A stretch of DNA of 64,000 nucleotides from Pseudomonadota bacterium (GCA_023391815.1 JAEWAF010000105.1:124001-188000); one strand, 5' to 3'. Counted from the first letter of the stretch, positions 8,300-17,516 are shown. The notes: generated by a model from the sequence alone, not told the origin. Translations and numbers: made by a program.

Positions 8300-9406
8300 A
8301 TGAACGATATGGAGAAGCTGGTCGATGCGACCTATGTAGGCAACTCGCTGTGGCATTGGACCGTGGCCGCCGCCATCGCGATGGTCGCTTTTCTGGTGCT
8401 GTTGCTGATCCGGCGCACGATCCGCTCCCGCTACGAGAAGATGGCGGCCACGCCCGAGACTGAATTCCTGGAGCTGCCGTTCAAGGTCGCGAGCCGCACG
8501 ACCTTGCTGACGGTGGTGGTGGCTTCGCTGTTCGTCGGTTCGCAGTGGCTGACGTTGCCGGCCTCGGTGAACAAGGCGATTCTGACGCTGTTCACGATCG
8601 CCGTGTTCTGGCAGATCGGCCTGTGGGCGACCATCGCGGTGATCGCCGCCCTGGAGCGCAAACGGCAGGTCGCGGATCCGGCCGCGGCGAGCTCCATGGG
8701 CATCATCGGATTCCTGGCGCGCGCGACCATCTGGTCGTTCGTTCTGCTGCTGACCCTCGATAACCTCGGCATCGAAATCAAACCGCTGCTGGCCGGTCTG
8801 GGTATCGGCGGTATCGCCGTCGCGCTGGCTGCTCAGAACATTCTCGGCGACCTGTTCGCGTCGTTGTCGATCACGCTCGACCGCCCGTTCGTCGTGGGCG
8901 ATTCGCTGCAAGTGGATGAATTCAACGGCACGGTCGAATACATTGGCGTAAAGAGCACGCGCCTGCGCAGCCTGAGCGGCGAACAGATCATCATGCCCAA
9001 CGCGAATCTGCTGAGCAGTCGCGTGCGGAACAACTCGCGCATGAATACGCGACGCGTGGTGATCAACATCAGCGTCGACCAGCAGACGCCCGTGGAAAAA
9101 CTACAGGAAATCCCCGGCAAGATCCGCGAGCTGATCGAATCGCATCAGCCGATCCGCTTCGACCGCTCGCACTTCGCGAAAATCGGCGCGTCGTCGTTCG
9201 ACTTCGAGGCCGTGTACATCGTGCTGACCCCGGACTACGCCAAGCACATGGACATCCTGCAAGACATCAACCTGCGCCTGGTGGAGTGGTTCACCAAGGA
9301 ACGCATCGTGTTCTCCACCCCGCAACGGGTGTACTACGTGGACACACAATCCGGTGGCGTGCAGTCGACCCTGGAGAAAGCTCCGCCGACGTCGAGAGAC
9401 AGCTGA
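8300..9406 (+). CDS. MscS-family mechanosensitive ion channel
   Basis: A 368-aa inner-membrane protein with about four N-terminal helices. The pore-lining helix and beta domain read GIGGIAVALAAQNILGDLFASLSITLDRPFVVGDSLQVDEFNGTVEYIGVKSTRLRSLSGEQIIMPNANLL, the core signature of MscS channels. A soluble C-terminal domain carries no extra recognisable module. It should release solutes on osmotic downshift. It lies next to otsA (trehalose, an osmoprotectant) on the opposite strand, with only 1 nt between the two stop codons. Confidence 0.9.
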   Translation: MNDMEKLVDATYVGNSLWHWTVAAAIAMVAFLVLLLIRRTIRSRYEKMAATPETEFLELPFKVASRTTLLTVVVASLFVGSQWLTLPASVNKAILTLFTIAVFWQIGLWATIAVIAALERKRQVADPAAASSMGIIGFLARATIWSFVLLLTLDNLGIEIKPLLAGLGIGGIAVALAAQNILGDLFASLSITLDRPFVVGDSLQVDEFNGTVEYIGVKSTRLRSLSGEQIIMPNANLLSSRVRNNSRMNTRRVVINISVDQQTPVEKLQEIPGKIRELIESHQPIRFDRSHFAKIGASSFDFEAVYIVLTPDYAKHMDILQDINLRLVEWFTKERIVFSTPQRVYYVDTQSGGVQSTLEKAPPTSRDS

Positions 9407-9407
9407 G

Positions 9408-10820
9408 CTATTTGAGACTGCTGATGGCGCGGACGCGGTTGTCGGACGCCTGCGTCTGCTCGAGCGCTTCCATGAAACGACGCGTCCAGGCCGCAATGTC
9501 GTTGCGACGGAGCACTTTCATCATATCGGCATGACGCTCGCGCCGTTCAGTCAGCGGCATCGACAGCGCGGCCTGCATCGAATGACTCACGCCGCGAACG
9601 TCGTACGGATTCACCAGCAAGGCCGCCGACAATTCGCGGGCGGCGCCGGCCAGATTCGAGAGTATCAACACGCCCGGATCGGCAGGATCCTGTGCCGCGA
9701 CGAACTCCTTCGCGACCAGGTTCATGCCATCGCGCAACGGCGTCACCAGCCCCACCTTGGCGGCGCGCAGGAAGCCCATCAACGTGGCGTGCGGGAAGTT
9801 GCGATTCAGATAACGAATCGGCGTCCAGTCGGTATCGGCGAAGCGACCATTGGTGCGGCCCGCCGCCTGCTCGAGCGCCTGACGAATCTCCGCATAGGCC
9901 CGCACATCGGTGCGCGACAGCGGCGCGATCTGAATGTATGTAATGCGCCCGAGATTTTCCGGATGCGTTTCCAGGAACTGTTGATACGCCGAGAAGCGCT
10001 CGACCAGACCTTTGCTGTAATCCAGCCGGTCCACGCCCATCATCAACGAGCGGCCCATCAGGCTGTCGGTCATGCGCCGGACCACGTCCGTGGTGCTGGC
10101 TTCCAACGCTTCGTTTTCGACGGACGCTACATCCACACCGATCGGAAATACTTCGGCACGGATCACGCGATCGCCGACACGAATGCGCCCGTCCGGACGC
10201 AGCGCCTCGGCGCCGAACAAATGTTCGATGCCGCTATGGAAGGAACGCAGATCGTTCAGCGTCTGGAAGCCGACCACGTCGTAGCTGACGAGATCGCGCA
10301 GCAACTCCGCGTAGCACGGCAGGATGCGCAGCATCTCGATGTTTGGAAACGGGATGTGCAAAAAGAAACCGAGCGGACGTTGCACGCCCAGCTCACGCAG
10401 CCGGCGGCCGAGCGGAATCAGATGATAGTCATGCACCCAGACCAGATCGCGCGGCTGCAGCAGAGGCAGCAGCTTCTGCGCGAAAATGCGATTGACGTTC
10501 TCGTAGGCTTCCCGCTGCTCGTTCGAGTAGCGCATGCCCTTGGAGAAATAATGAAACAGCGGCCACAACACGTCGTTGGAGTAGCCGTTGTAATAAAGCT
10601 CGAATTCGGTTTTGCGCAGCTCGATGGTGGCGTAGGACACGCCATCGCGAATATGGATGTCGGGCTCGCCGGGCTCGGTCTCGGTGGTTTCGCCGCCCCA
10701 GCCGAACCACAGCCCGCCGGTGCGCTTCAGCGCGCTGAGTATGCCCACTGCCAGTCCACCGGGCGCGGCCGATTTGCGTGGCAGGGAGATCCGGTTGGAA
10801 ACGCAGACAAGTCGTGTCAT
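9408..10820 (-). CDS. otsA: Alpha,alpha-trehalose-phosphate synthase (GT20)
   Basis: A 470-aa single-domain GT20 enzyme, the length of E. coli OtsA (474 aa). It makes trehalose-6-phosphate from UDP-glucose and glucose-6-phosphate. Visible motifs are the N-terminal VSNRISLP and GGLAVGILSALKRTGGLWFGWGG, then VWVHDYHLIPLGRRLR, FFLHIPFPNIEMLRILP, the phosphate-binding GVDRLDYSKGLVERF, and the UDP-binding TPLRDGMNLVAKEFVAAQ. No otsB phosphatase is adjacent and none is fused, so dephosphorylation must be encoded elsewhere. Convergent with the MscS gene. Confidence 0.95.
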   Translation of the reverse strand: MTRLVCVSNRISLPRKSAAPGGLAVGILSALKRTGGLWFGWGGETTETEPGEPDIHIRDGVSYATIELRKTEFELYYNGYSNDVLWPLFHYFSKGMRYSNEQREAYENVNRIFAQKLLPLLQPRDLVWVHDYHLIPLGRRLRELGVQRPLGFFLHIPFPNIEMLRILPCYAELLRDLVSYDVVGFQTLNDLRSFHSGIEHLFGAEALRPDGRIRVGDRVIRAEVFPIGVDVASVENEALEASTTDVVRRMTDSLMGRSLMMGVDRLDYSKGLVERFSAYQQFLETHPENLGRITYIQIAPLSRTDVRAYAEIRQALEQAAGRTNGRFADTDWTPIRYLNRNFPHATLMGFLRAAKVGLVTPLRDGMNLVAKEFVAAQDPADPGVLILSNLAGAARELSAALLVNPYDVRGVSHSMQAALSMPLTERRERHADMMKVLRRNDIAAWTRRFMEALEQTQASDNRVRAISSLK

Positions 10821-11168
10821 CTAATCCGTGTGCTCGATAGCGACCTACGAAAGAAAAAGCTGCGGCACGCAACGGGGCTACAACGCGACTTAACGCACCC
10901 AAGGGCGGAAAAGTTTCACAAAACCCGTAAGCAGCCCTCGGAAAGTTCGCTGACCAGCGTTGTCGTCGCCCCGACCCGCTACGCAGGCCGCAAATTGCGA
11001 GCCGATTCAGCCGATTGATGCGGCTCGAGGCGCTGACGCGCGGCGCGAAGGCTGGTTTCACCGGATGTGTAGCCGGCTCGCTGCCTGCTCGCGGTTCGAA
11101 AACGCTAGAATTCGCGCCCTATCGATGCAGTTGTCGTCCCATTCGTTGTCTCGGAGTGAGCGGTTTCC
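10821..11168. promoter_or_regulatory. Divergent intergenic region between otsA and mdh
   Basis: This 348-bp gap holds no convincing ORF. On the mdh side a TAGAAT hexamer at 11106-11111 is a plausible -10 element, giving a leader of about 50 nt; no good -35 is seen. GTGAG at 11156-11160 could be the mdh ribosome site. I saw no clear promoter for otsA and no inverted repeat of note. Confidence 0.4.
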
Positions 11169-12146
11169 ATGAAAAAGCCCGTTAACGTCGCGATCACCGG
11201 CGCCGCCGGCCAGATCGGCTATGCCCTCGCCTTCCGTGTCGCCTCCGGCGCCATGCTCGGTCCCGATCAACCGATCAACCTGCACCTGCTGGAAATCACG
11301 CCGGCCCTCGGCGCGCTGCAGGGCGTGGTGATGGAGCTCAACGACTGCGCATTCCCGACGCTCAACAAGATCGTCGCCACCGATGACGCGAAGGTTGCCT
11401 TCAAGGATTGCGATGTCGCTCTGCTGGTCGGCGCGCGTCCGCGCGGCCCCGGCATGGAACGTAAGGATCTGCTGCTTGCCAACGCCCAGATCTTCTCGGC
11501 GCAGGGCAAGGCGCTCGATGCGGTCGCGAACCGCAACGTCCGCGTGCTGGTGGTCGGCAACCCGGCGAACACCAATGCGTTGATCGCTCAGCGCAACGCG
11601 CCGAACCTGAATCCTCGCAATTTCACCGCGATGGTCCGTCTCGATCACAACCGCGCGCTGTCGCAGCTCGCCGAGAAGACCGGCTCTCACAGCACCCAGA
11701 TCAAGAAGGCGATCATCTGGGGCAATCACTCGGCCACTCAGTATCCCGACCTGCATCAGGCTACGGTCGATGGCAAGCCGGCGCTGTCGCTGGTGGATCA
11801 GAAGTGGTACGCCGAAACGTTCATCCCGGTCGTGCAGCAGCGTGGCGCGGCCATCATCAAAGCTCGCGGTCAGTCGTCCGCCGCGTCGGCGGCCTCCGCC
11901 GCGATCGACCACATCCGCGACTGGGTGCTGGGCACTCCGGATGGCGATTGGGTCAGCATGGCCGTGCCGTCGGACGGCAGCTACGGCATTCCGGAAGGCG
12001 TCATCTATGGCTATCCGGTGACCTGCAAGAACGGCGATTACCAGATCGTGCAGGGCCTGTCGGTCAACGATTTCAGCCGCGCGCGTATGGATGCGACCCA
12101 CAAGGAACTGCTGGAAGAAAAGGACGGCGTGAAAGAGCTGATCTGA
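11169..12146 (+). CDS. mdh: NAD-dependent malate dehydrogenase
   Basis: A 325-aa TCA-cycle enzyme converting malate to oxaloacetate. The N-terminus shows the Rossmann loop GAAGQIGYAL. The substrate loop reads VGARPRGPGMERKDLL, the nucleotide pocket VVGNPANTNALI, and the catalytic region VRLDHNRALSQLAEK and IIWGNHSATQYPD (catalytic His in GNHS). Length and insert pattern match the MDH type 2 family rather than the 312-aa E. coli type. Monocistronic, with a strong terminator 44 nt after the stop. Confidence 0.96.
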   Translation: MKKPVNVAITGAAGQIGYALAFRVASGAMLGPDQPINLHLLEITPALGALQGVVMELNDCAFPTLNKIVATDDAKVAFKDCDVALLVGARPRGPGMERKDLLLANAQIFSAQGKALDAVANRNVRVLVVGNPANTNALIAQRNAPNLNPRNFTAMVRLDHNRALSQLAEKTGSHSTQIKKAIIWGNHSATQYPDLHQATVDGKPALSLVDQKWYAETFIPVVQQRGAAIIKARGQSSAASAASAAIDHIRDWVLGTPDGDWVSMAVPSDGSYGIPEGVIYGYPVTCKNGDYQIVQGLSVNDFSRARMDATHKELLEEKDGVKELI

Positions 12147-12189
12147 GGCCCACTCGCTGGAGGCCGCGGCCACTAGCGATCAGAACCGG

Positions 12190-12230
12190 ACGGCGAACGT
12201 GTCACGAGATGCGTTCGCCGTTTTCTTTTT
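12190..12230 (+). terminator. Rho-independent terminator of mdh
   Basis: A 10-bp stem (12190-12199 with 12212-12221, ACGGCGAACG/CGTTCGCCGT) and 12-nt loop, followed by TTTTCTTTTT at 12221-12230. It starts 44 nt after the mdh stop. Confidence 0.9.
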
Positions 12231-12440
12231 ACGTTCTGTAGCGGGCCCGACTTGCCGGTGTTCGCGGCGCAAGTTACTGTCGTCGGGACCGCGCGACACC
12301 GTATGCCGTGACCGCATTGTCGGACATTCCGACTGAAACATTCGCTCCTCTTCCGGTGCTGGGCAGGATGCCCGAATGGCGGGAGCGCAAGGATGCGCAG
12401 GACCGGCCCCATCGCGCGCAGCTTTCAAGAGGTTCACATC
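12231..12440 (+). promoter_or_regulatory. Region upstream of fadE
   Basis: This 210-bp gap should hold the fadE promoter. A small inverted repeat GTCGG-N5-CCGAC sits at 12319-12333. An AAGAGG ribosome site at 12426-12431 precedes the GTG start. I could not identify a fatty-acid regulator operator with confidence. Confidence 0.35.
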
Positions 12441-14918
12441 GTGAGCAGCGTGATCTGGTTCCTGGTGTTCGTGATCGGCGCACTGACGCTCGCTTATAAC
12501 CGCGCTTCGTTATTGACGACGACGCTGGTCTACGGCGGCGGCCTGCTGGCGTACGGTTTGTTTGGCGATCCTTCGCTCCCCTGGCTGGTCGTACTGTGGG
12601 CGGTGCTGGCCGTGCTGGTGTTTCTCAACATCGACGCGCTGCGCATTCGTTTCATCTCGCGCCCGTTCCTGCGCACCTATCGACGCATGCTGCCGTCGAT
12701 GTCACAAACCGAAAAGGACGCGCTCGAAGCCGGCACGGTGTGGTGGGACGGCGAGCTGTTCACCGGCGGCCCGGATTGGGAAAAGCTGTTGTCGGCCGCC
12801 GCGCCGAAGCTCACTGCCGAAGAGCAGGCATTCATCGACGGACCGTGCGAAGAGCTGTGCCGGATGATCGACGATTGGGATATCACGCATCGTCGCGCCG
12901 ACCTGCCGCCGCACATCTGGGACTACGTGAAGAGCAAGGGCTTCTTCGCGATGATCATCCCGAAGAAATATGGTGGTCTGGAATTCTCGGCGTATGCGCA
13001 TTCGTGCGTGCTCGTGAAACTGTCGAGCCGCTCGGGCGTCGTCGCGTCGACGGTTGCGGTACCGAACTCACTCGGCCCCGGCGAACTGCTGCTCCACTAC
13101 GGCACGCAGGAACAACGGGATTACTACCTGCCGCGGCTGGCACGCGGCGAAGAAGTTCCCTGCTTCGCACTGACGGGTCCGCGCGCCGGCTCGGATGCGG
13201 CATCCATTCCGGACTTCGGCGTGGTCTGCAAAGGAATGTTCGAAGGCCGCGAGATCGTCGGCGTGAAGCTGAACTTCAGCAAACGCTATATCACGCTCGC
13301 ACCGATCGCGACCGTCATCGGTCTGGCGTTCAAGCTGTTCGATCCCGACAAGCTGCTCGGTGAAGACAAGACCGACTACGGCATCACCTGCGCTTTGATC
13401 CCGCGTCATACGCCGGGCATCACCATCGGCCGCCGTCACTTTCCCATGAACGCGCCGTTCCAGAACGGCCCGATCCAGGGCAAGGACGTGTTCGTGCCGC
13501 TCGACTATCTGATCGGCGGCATCAAGATGGCCGGTCAGGGCTGGCGCATGCTGGTCGAGCAGTTGTCGGTGGGTCGTTGTATCTCGCTGCCCTCGAGCGC
13601 CACGGGTTCGGCGAAGGCCGCGGTATTCGCGACCGGCGCTTACGCTCGCATTCGCCGGCAGTTCAATGTTTCCGTCGGCCAGTTCGAAGGCGTGATGGAG
13701 GTGCTGGCTCGCATGACGGGCACCACTTACATCATGGACGCCGCCCGCTCCGTCACGGCCGGCGCGATCGACGGTGGCGAGAAGCCGTCGGTGCCTTCGG
13801 CGATGTTGAAGTATCACCTCACCGAATATGGTCGCGCGATCGCCAACGATGCGATGGATATTCACGGCGGCAAGGGCATCTGCCTCGGCCCGAAGAATTA
13901 CCTCGGTCGCGGTTATGAGCTGGTGCCGGTCGCCATCACGGTGGAAGGCGCCAACCTGCTGACGCGCAGCCTGATCATCTTCGGTCAGGGTGCGATCCGC
14001 TGCCATCCGTTCGTGCTGCGTGAAATGAACGCCGCGAAAGACAAGGACAAGCGCAAGGGCACGATCGAGTTCGACAAGGCGCTGTTCGGTCACATCGGTT
14101 TCACGATCAGCAATGCCGTGCGTTCGCTGGTGATGGCGCTGACGCTGGCGCGCTTCTCGAAGGTGCCGGACGCGGGACCGACCCAGCGCTTCTATCAGCA
14201 CATCAATCGATTCAGCGCGTCGTTCGCTTTCGCCACGGACGTGGCGATGCTGTCGCTCGGCGGTTATCTCAAGAAGAAGGAAAGCCTGTCGGCGCGCCTG
14301 GGCGATGTGCTCTCGTGCATGTACCTGGCGTCGATGGTGCTGAAGCACTACGAAAATCAGGGCCGCCAGGAAGCGGATCTGCCGCTGGTGGAATGGGCCT
14401 GCCGCACGCTGCTATACAAAGCTCAGGAACAATTGCACAGCTTCCTGCGCAACTTCCCGAATCGATTCCTCGCCGGGTTCATGCGGCTGTTCATTTTCCC
14501 GCGCGGCCAGACTTATCACGCGCCGTCGGACCCGCTCAGCCACCAGCTGGTCGAGCAGATCATGCATCCGACCATTACGCGCGATCGCCTGACCGACGGC
14601 GTTTATCGCACGGTCGAGCCGAGCAATCCGCTGGGTCTGCTGCATGAAGCGCTGGTGTTGAGCGAGACCGCCGAGCCGCTCGAAAAGCGCATTCGCGTCG
14701 ATGGCGTGAAGACTGGCAGAGTCACCGCGCTCGATCTGCCCGGACAGATTCAGCAGGCGCTGGCGGCGGGCATCCTGTCCGAGACCGAAGCAGCGATGCT
14801 GCGTGACTATGATCGTCGCGTGATGGACATCGTCAACGTCGACGACTTCAACACCGAAGACCTGGCTGCCGGTCAGCAGCCGGTCGAGCTGCGACCGGCG
14901 CGCGTCAGCAACGCGTAA
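12441..14918 (+). CDS. fadE: Acyl-CoA dehydrogenase FadE
   Basis: First step of fatty-acid beta-oxidation. I place the start at GTG 12441 (825 aa), which has AAGAGG 9 nt upstream and begins directly with the membrane segments (SSVIWFLVFVIGALTLAY). The ATG at 12393 has no such site. E. coli FadE is 814 aa. Conserved blocks include SGVVASTVAVPNSLGPGELLLHYGTQEQRDYYLPRLARGEEVPCFALTGPRAGSDA, the FAD-binding region RCISLPSSATGSAK, DAMDIHGGKGICLGPKNYLGRGYE and ITVEGANLLTRSLIIFGQGAIRCHP. The C-terminal DUF1974-type region follows. Monocistronic, with a hairpin terminator after the stop. Confidence 0.95.
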   Translation: MSSVIWFLVFVIGALTLAYNRASLLTTTLVYGGGLLAYGLFGDPSLPWLVVLWAVLAVLVFLNIDALRIRFISRPFLRTYRRMLPSMSQTEKDALEAGTVWWDGELFTGGPDWEKLLSAAAPKLTAEEQAFIDGPCEELCRMIDDWDITHRRADLPPHIWDYVKSKGFFAMIIPKKYGGLEFSAYAHSCVLVKLSSRSGVVASTVAVPNSLGPGELLLHYGTQEQRDYYLPRLARGEEVPCFALTGPRAGSDAASIPDFGVVCKGMFEGREIVGVKLNFSKRYITLAPIATVIGLAFKLFDPDKLLGEDKTDYGITCALIPRHTPGITIGRRHFPMNAPFQNGPIQGKDVFVPLDYLIGGIKMAGQGWRMLVEQLSVGRCISLPSSATGSAKAAVFATGAYARIRRQFNVSVGQFEGVMEVLARMTGTTYIMDAARSVTAGAIDGGEKPSVPSAMLKYHLTEYGRAIANDAMDIHGGKGICLGPKNYLGRGYELVPVAITVEGANLLTRSLIIFGQGAIRCHPFVLREMNAAKDKDKRKGTIEFDKALFGHIGFTISNAVRSLVMALTLARFSKVPDAGPTQRFYQHINRFSASFAFATDVAMLSLGGYLKKKESLSARLGDVLSCMYLASMVLKHYENQGRQEADLPLVEWACRTLLYKAQEQLHSFLRNFPNRFLAGFMRLFIFPRGQTYHAPSDPLSHQLVEQIMHPTITRDRLTDGVYRTVEPSNPLGLLHEALVLSETAEPLEKRIRVDGVKTGRVTALDLPGQIQQALAAGILSETEAAMLRDYDRRVMDIVNVDDFNTEDLAAGQQPVELRPARVSNA

Positions 14919-14929
14919 CTTTCTACTCC

Positions 14930-14954
14930 GGCGGTGGATGCTTCCACCGCCTTT
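14930..14954 (+). terminator. Probable terminator after fadE
   Basis: A perfect 9-bp stem GGCGGTGGA/TCCACCGCC with loop TGCT (14930-14951), then a short TTT. The T-tract is weak, so termination strength is uncertain. Confidence 0.6.
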
Positions 14955-15071
14955 CCCTCGCGAGTACATTAGCCGCGCACGTCCTGTCTGCGGCCCATCT
15001 ATCGAATGCCACCCGGGTACATGGAATTACCCCGACTCGCACGAGGCTCGTGGCAGGGCTCGGCGGTGCCT

Positions 15072-15096
15072 TTTAGCGAAGCACTGCTTCGCTAAA
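15072..15096. repeat. Perfect 12-bp inverted repeat in the fadE-DUF4399 gap
   Basis: TTTAGCGAAGCA and TGCTTCGCTAAA are separated by a single C. Outer arms GCTCGGC just before and GCCGAGC at 15097-15103 can extend the stem after a small interior bulge. No T-tract follows. The rest of the 275-bp gap holds no ORF and no other strong signal. Confidence 0.7.
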
Positions 15097-15193
15097 GCCG
15101 AGCGGGTGGCCATGGATGGACACCCCGGGCTTACGCGAAGCAGGATAGTGCAGCGTAATGCCGATCCCTCGTTTTCTATGGAGTCCTCGAAGA

Positions 15194-15637
15194 ATGAATC
15201 ACCAACTCAAGACTCGATTCCTGTTCGCCGCGGCGGCTGCTCTTTCCATCGGCGCCGGTCTCGCTTTTGCCGATGGCGTGAAGCGGACACCTTCACCCCC
15301 CGGCGCCGAGGTGTATTTCATCGCGCCCGCGGACGGAGCGACCGTCAGCGGCCCGGTCGCAGTGAAGTTCGGCTTGAAAGGCATGGGCATCGCCCCGGCC
15401 GGCATCACATTCGATAACACCGGCCACCATCACCTCATCATCGACGCGGACCTGCCGCCCGCCGGCGCGCCCATCCCGACCGACGCGAATCACGTGCATT
15501 TCGGCAAGGGCCAGACCGAGACGACCCTCGATCTCAAGCCCGGCAAGCACACATTGCAGCTGTTGCTCGGCGACTTCGGCCACGTCCCCCACGATCCGAT
15601 CGTGACGTCCAAGAAAATCACGATCACGGTGAAGTGA
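15194..15637 (+). CDS. Exported DUF4399 domain protein
   Basis: A 147-aa protein. I chose the ATG at 15194 because it gives a clean signal peptide (MNHQLKTRFLFAAAAALSIGAGLAFA). The mature part holds the DUF4399 pattern: VYFIAPADGATVSGPVAVKFGLKGMGIAPAG, the His-rich GHHHLIIDADLPP, HVHFGKGQTETTLDLKPGKHTLQLLLGDFGHVPHDPIVTSKKITITV. The histidines could bind metal (inference). Its biological role is not established. Its stop overlaps the dinB GTG start, so the two are translationally coupled. Confidence 0.85.
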   Translation: MNHQLKTRFLFAAAAALSIGAGLAFADGVKRTPSPPGAEVYFIAPADGATVSGPVAVKFGLKGMGIAPAGITFDNTGHHHLIIDADLPPAGAPIPTDANHVHFGKGQTETTLDLKPGKHTLQLLLGDFGHVPHDPIVTSKKITITVK

Positions 15638-16815
15638 CGCGATCCATCCTGCATGTGGACATGGACGCGTTCTACGCGTCCGTGGAAATGCGCGACGATC
15701 CCGAGTTGCGCGGTAAACCGGTGATCGTGGGCGGCCTCGGCGGACGGGGTGTCGTCGCGGCCGCTTCCTACGAAGTGCGCAAATACGGCGTGCATTCCGC
15801 CATGCCCATGCGCGAGGCACTGAAACGCTGTCCTCATGCGGTGTGCGTGAAGCCGCGTTTCGAACGTTATAAATCGGTCTCCAATACGGTCTTCGAGATC
15901 TTTCATCGCTTCACCCCCCTGGTTCAGGGGCTATCGCTCGACGAGGCGTTTCTGGATGTAACTCACAGCCAGGCGGCGCTCGGCTCGGCCGAGTCCATCG
16001 CCAAGCAGATCAAACAACTCATCTTTCAGCAGACTCAGCTGACGGCATCGGTTGGAGTCGCGCCCAACAAGCTGGTTGCGAAGATTGCCTCCGATCTGCG
16101 GAAGCCGGACGGGTTGGTCGTGGTGTTGCCGGAACAGGTCACCACGATTCTCGATCCGCTGCCGATTCGGCGATTGCACGGGCTGGGCAACAAGACTGCG
16201 CCGCTGCTCGAGCGACTCGGCATCGTCACCCTTCGCGACCTGCGACTCGCGCCGGATGCGACGTTGCGGTCGGTGTTTGGAAAGTACACGTCGCAGATCA
16301 AGGCCCGCGCGGCCGGTGAAGACGATCGGCCGGTGATTCCGGATTACGACGAGAAGCAGATCTCCTCGGAAACGACGTTCGATAAGGACATCGTCGATCC
16401 GTCACGACTCCATGCTGAATTGGTGCAACTTGCCGACCGGACTGCGGCCCGGTTGCGATCGCAGGGATGGTTGTCCGAGCGAGTGACGGTGAAGATTCGA
16501 CGTCACGACTTCAAAACTTACACTCGACAGTGCGCGGTCCGGCCCGCCACACAGGAAACGAAGCCCCTCGCCGCGGCGGCCGCGAAGTTGCTCAACGAAT
16601 GGATCGCTGCCCAACCGCGCACGCCGATTCGTTTGCTCGGCGTCGGCGCCGGCGATCTCACCGCTCAGCCACAACTTGAATTGTTTTCAGCGCAGGAATC
16701 AAAGAAGAACCAGCACCTCGACGCCGCGCTCGACGATATCCGCGCGAAGTTTGGCAACACGGCGGTTTCGCGCGCGAGCTCGCTGAAAAATCGTGAGCCT
16801 CGCGGGCCGCACTAG
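15634..16815 (+). CDS. dinB: DNA polymerase IV (Y-family)
   Basis: A 393-aa error-prone translesion polymerase starting at GTG 15634, inside the end of the DUF4399 gene. Catalytic motifs are HVDMDAFYASVEMRDDPELRGKPVIVGG (first Asp and steric-gate Phe), AASYEVRKYGVHSAMP and GLSLDEAFLDVT (Asp-Glu pair), then SVGVAPNKLVAKIASDLRKPDG. The thumb HhH region RLHGLGNKTAPLLERLGI and a little-finger domain follow. The C-terminus QPQLELFSAQ resembles a beta-clamp-binding motif (QxxLxLF: QLELF). No LexA box is evident in the overlap region. The stop overlaps the convergent antitoxin gene by 4 nt. Confidence 0.95.
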   Translation: MTRSILHVDMDAFYASVEMRDDPELRGKPVIVGGLGGRGVVAAASYEVRKYGVHSAMPMREALKRCPHAVCVKPRFERYKSVSNTVFEIFHRFTPLVQGLSLDEAFLDVTHSQAALGSAESIAKQIKQLIFQQTQLTASVGVAPNKLVAKIASDLRKPDGLVVVLPEQVTTILDPLPIRRLHGLGNKTAPLLERLGIVTLRDLRLAPDATLRSVFGKYTSQIKARAAGEDDRPVIPDYDEKQISSETTFDKDIVDPSRLHAELVQLADRTAARLRSQGWLSERVTVKIRRHDFKTYTRQCAVRPATQETKPLAAAAAKLLNEWIAAQPRTPIRLLGVGAGDLTAQPQLELFSAQESKKNQHLDAALDDIRAKFGNTAVSRASSLKNREPRGPH

Positions 16816-17135
16816 ACCGCAACTGTGATACCCGCCGCTTGGGCACGGCGCGCAGGCTGCACCACGATCTGCACATGCTGGCCGAGCGACACCAGCGCCT
16901 CCATCAGTCGTTCGAGCGAAATGTTTTGAAGCTTGTAGCGCCGGACCTGAGAGACCTTGGGTTGGCTCATGCCGATGAGCCCGGCCACCTCCGTTTGACT
17001 CAAGCCGCGCTCATCGATGACAGCGTTGAGTTTCATCGCAAGAGCGGCCTTCGCGGACAGCTCCTCCGCATCCTCGAAGCCGAGGTCGACCAGGACGTTG
17101 TCGGTGCCCTTGGGATTTTTAACCTTGCGACTCAT
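16812..17135 (-). CDS. XRE-family antitoxin (HigA-like)
   Basis: A 107-aa protein with a helix-turn-helix at about residues 45-75 (RGLSQTEVAGLIGMSQPKVSQVRRYKLQNISLERLMEALVSLG), the HigA2/XRE antitoxin pattern. Its ATG at 17135 lies inside the toxin gene (17-nt overlap), in the toxin-first order of HigBA modules. It should bind the toxin and repress the operon, perhaps at the palindrome at 17491-17508. Confidence 0.85.
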   Translation of the reverse strand: MSRKVKNPKGTDNVLVDLGFEDAEELSAKAALAMKLNAVIDERGLSQTEVAGLIGMSQPKVSQVRRYKLQNISLERLMEALVSLGQHVQIVVQPARRAQAAGITVAV

Positions 17136-17490
17136 TGCACTCTCCCGCTCGCGCGAGCACAGCTTTCAAGCGTTTCTCGATCAGTTGCACATCGGGCCGA
17201 GGCGTTGCGATTCCAGACCTGGATTTCTTCTGAAATGCATGCAGCACATGCACCGCATCGCCAATCCGCACCGTATAGACGGCGCGAAAAGTATCGCCCA
17301 GATAATCGTCCACCAGCTCGTACACACCGGAACCGAGGCCTTTCCAAGGCTTTGCCGACGCCGGCATGCCGCCTGACTGGACCACGAAGAGCGCAACGCC
17401 CAGATCCTTCTGGACCGGGATGGGAAACTCCTTGAAAGCCTTTTTCGAGGAGCCTTCCCAGTACAGGGGCTTGCGATTCTCGTCCAGCAC
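17119..17490 (-). CDS. RelE/HigB-family toxin
   Basis: The start GTG 17490 (123 aa) is chosen because the family core begins within a few residues (KPLYWEGSSKKAFKEFPIPVQKDLGVALFVVQSGG). In-frame ATGs at 17538 and 17610 are possible alternatives. Other matching blocks are the central GSGVYELVDDYLGDTFRAVYTVRIGDAVHVLHAFQKKSRSGIATPRPDVQLIEKRLKAV, typical of phage-derived Gp49-like HigB toxins that cleave mRNA on the ribosome. It overlaps the antitoxin start by 17 nt. The start is uncertain because a promoter and palindrome overlap it. Confidence 0.82.
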   Translation of the reverse strand: MLDENRKPLYWEGSSKKAFKEFPIPVQKDLGVALFVVQSGGMPASAKPWKGLGSGVYELVDDYLGDTFRAVYTVRIGDAVHVLHAFQKKSRSGIATPRPDVQLIEKRLKAVLARAGECNESQG

Positions 17491-17516
17491 TATACCTGTT
17501 CGGGTATAGATTTCAA
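17489..17516 (-). promoter_or_regulatory. Toxin-antitoxin promoter with palindromic operator
   Basis: On the minus strand TTGAAA (17516-17511) and TATAGT (17494-17489) are spaced by 16 nt, close to a sigma-70 promoter. Within it lies an inverted repeat TATACC-N6-GGTATA (17491-17508). Overlap of -35/-10 and palindrome is the layout expected for autorepression by the antitoxin. It would put the transcript start inside the first codons of the GTG version of the toxin, leaving the true toxin start open. Confidence 0.55.

Noticed and set aside
9354..11018. 554-codon plus-strand frame
   Set aside because: Antisense of otsA, whose motifs are unmistakable; no recognisable domain of its own.
13068..14348. 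426-codon minus-strand frame inside fadE
   Set aside because: Lies entirely antisense to conserved FadE coding sequence.
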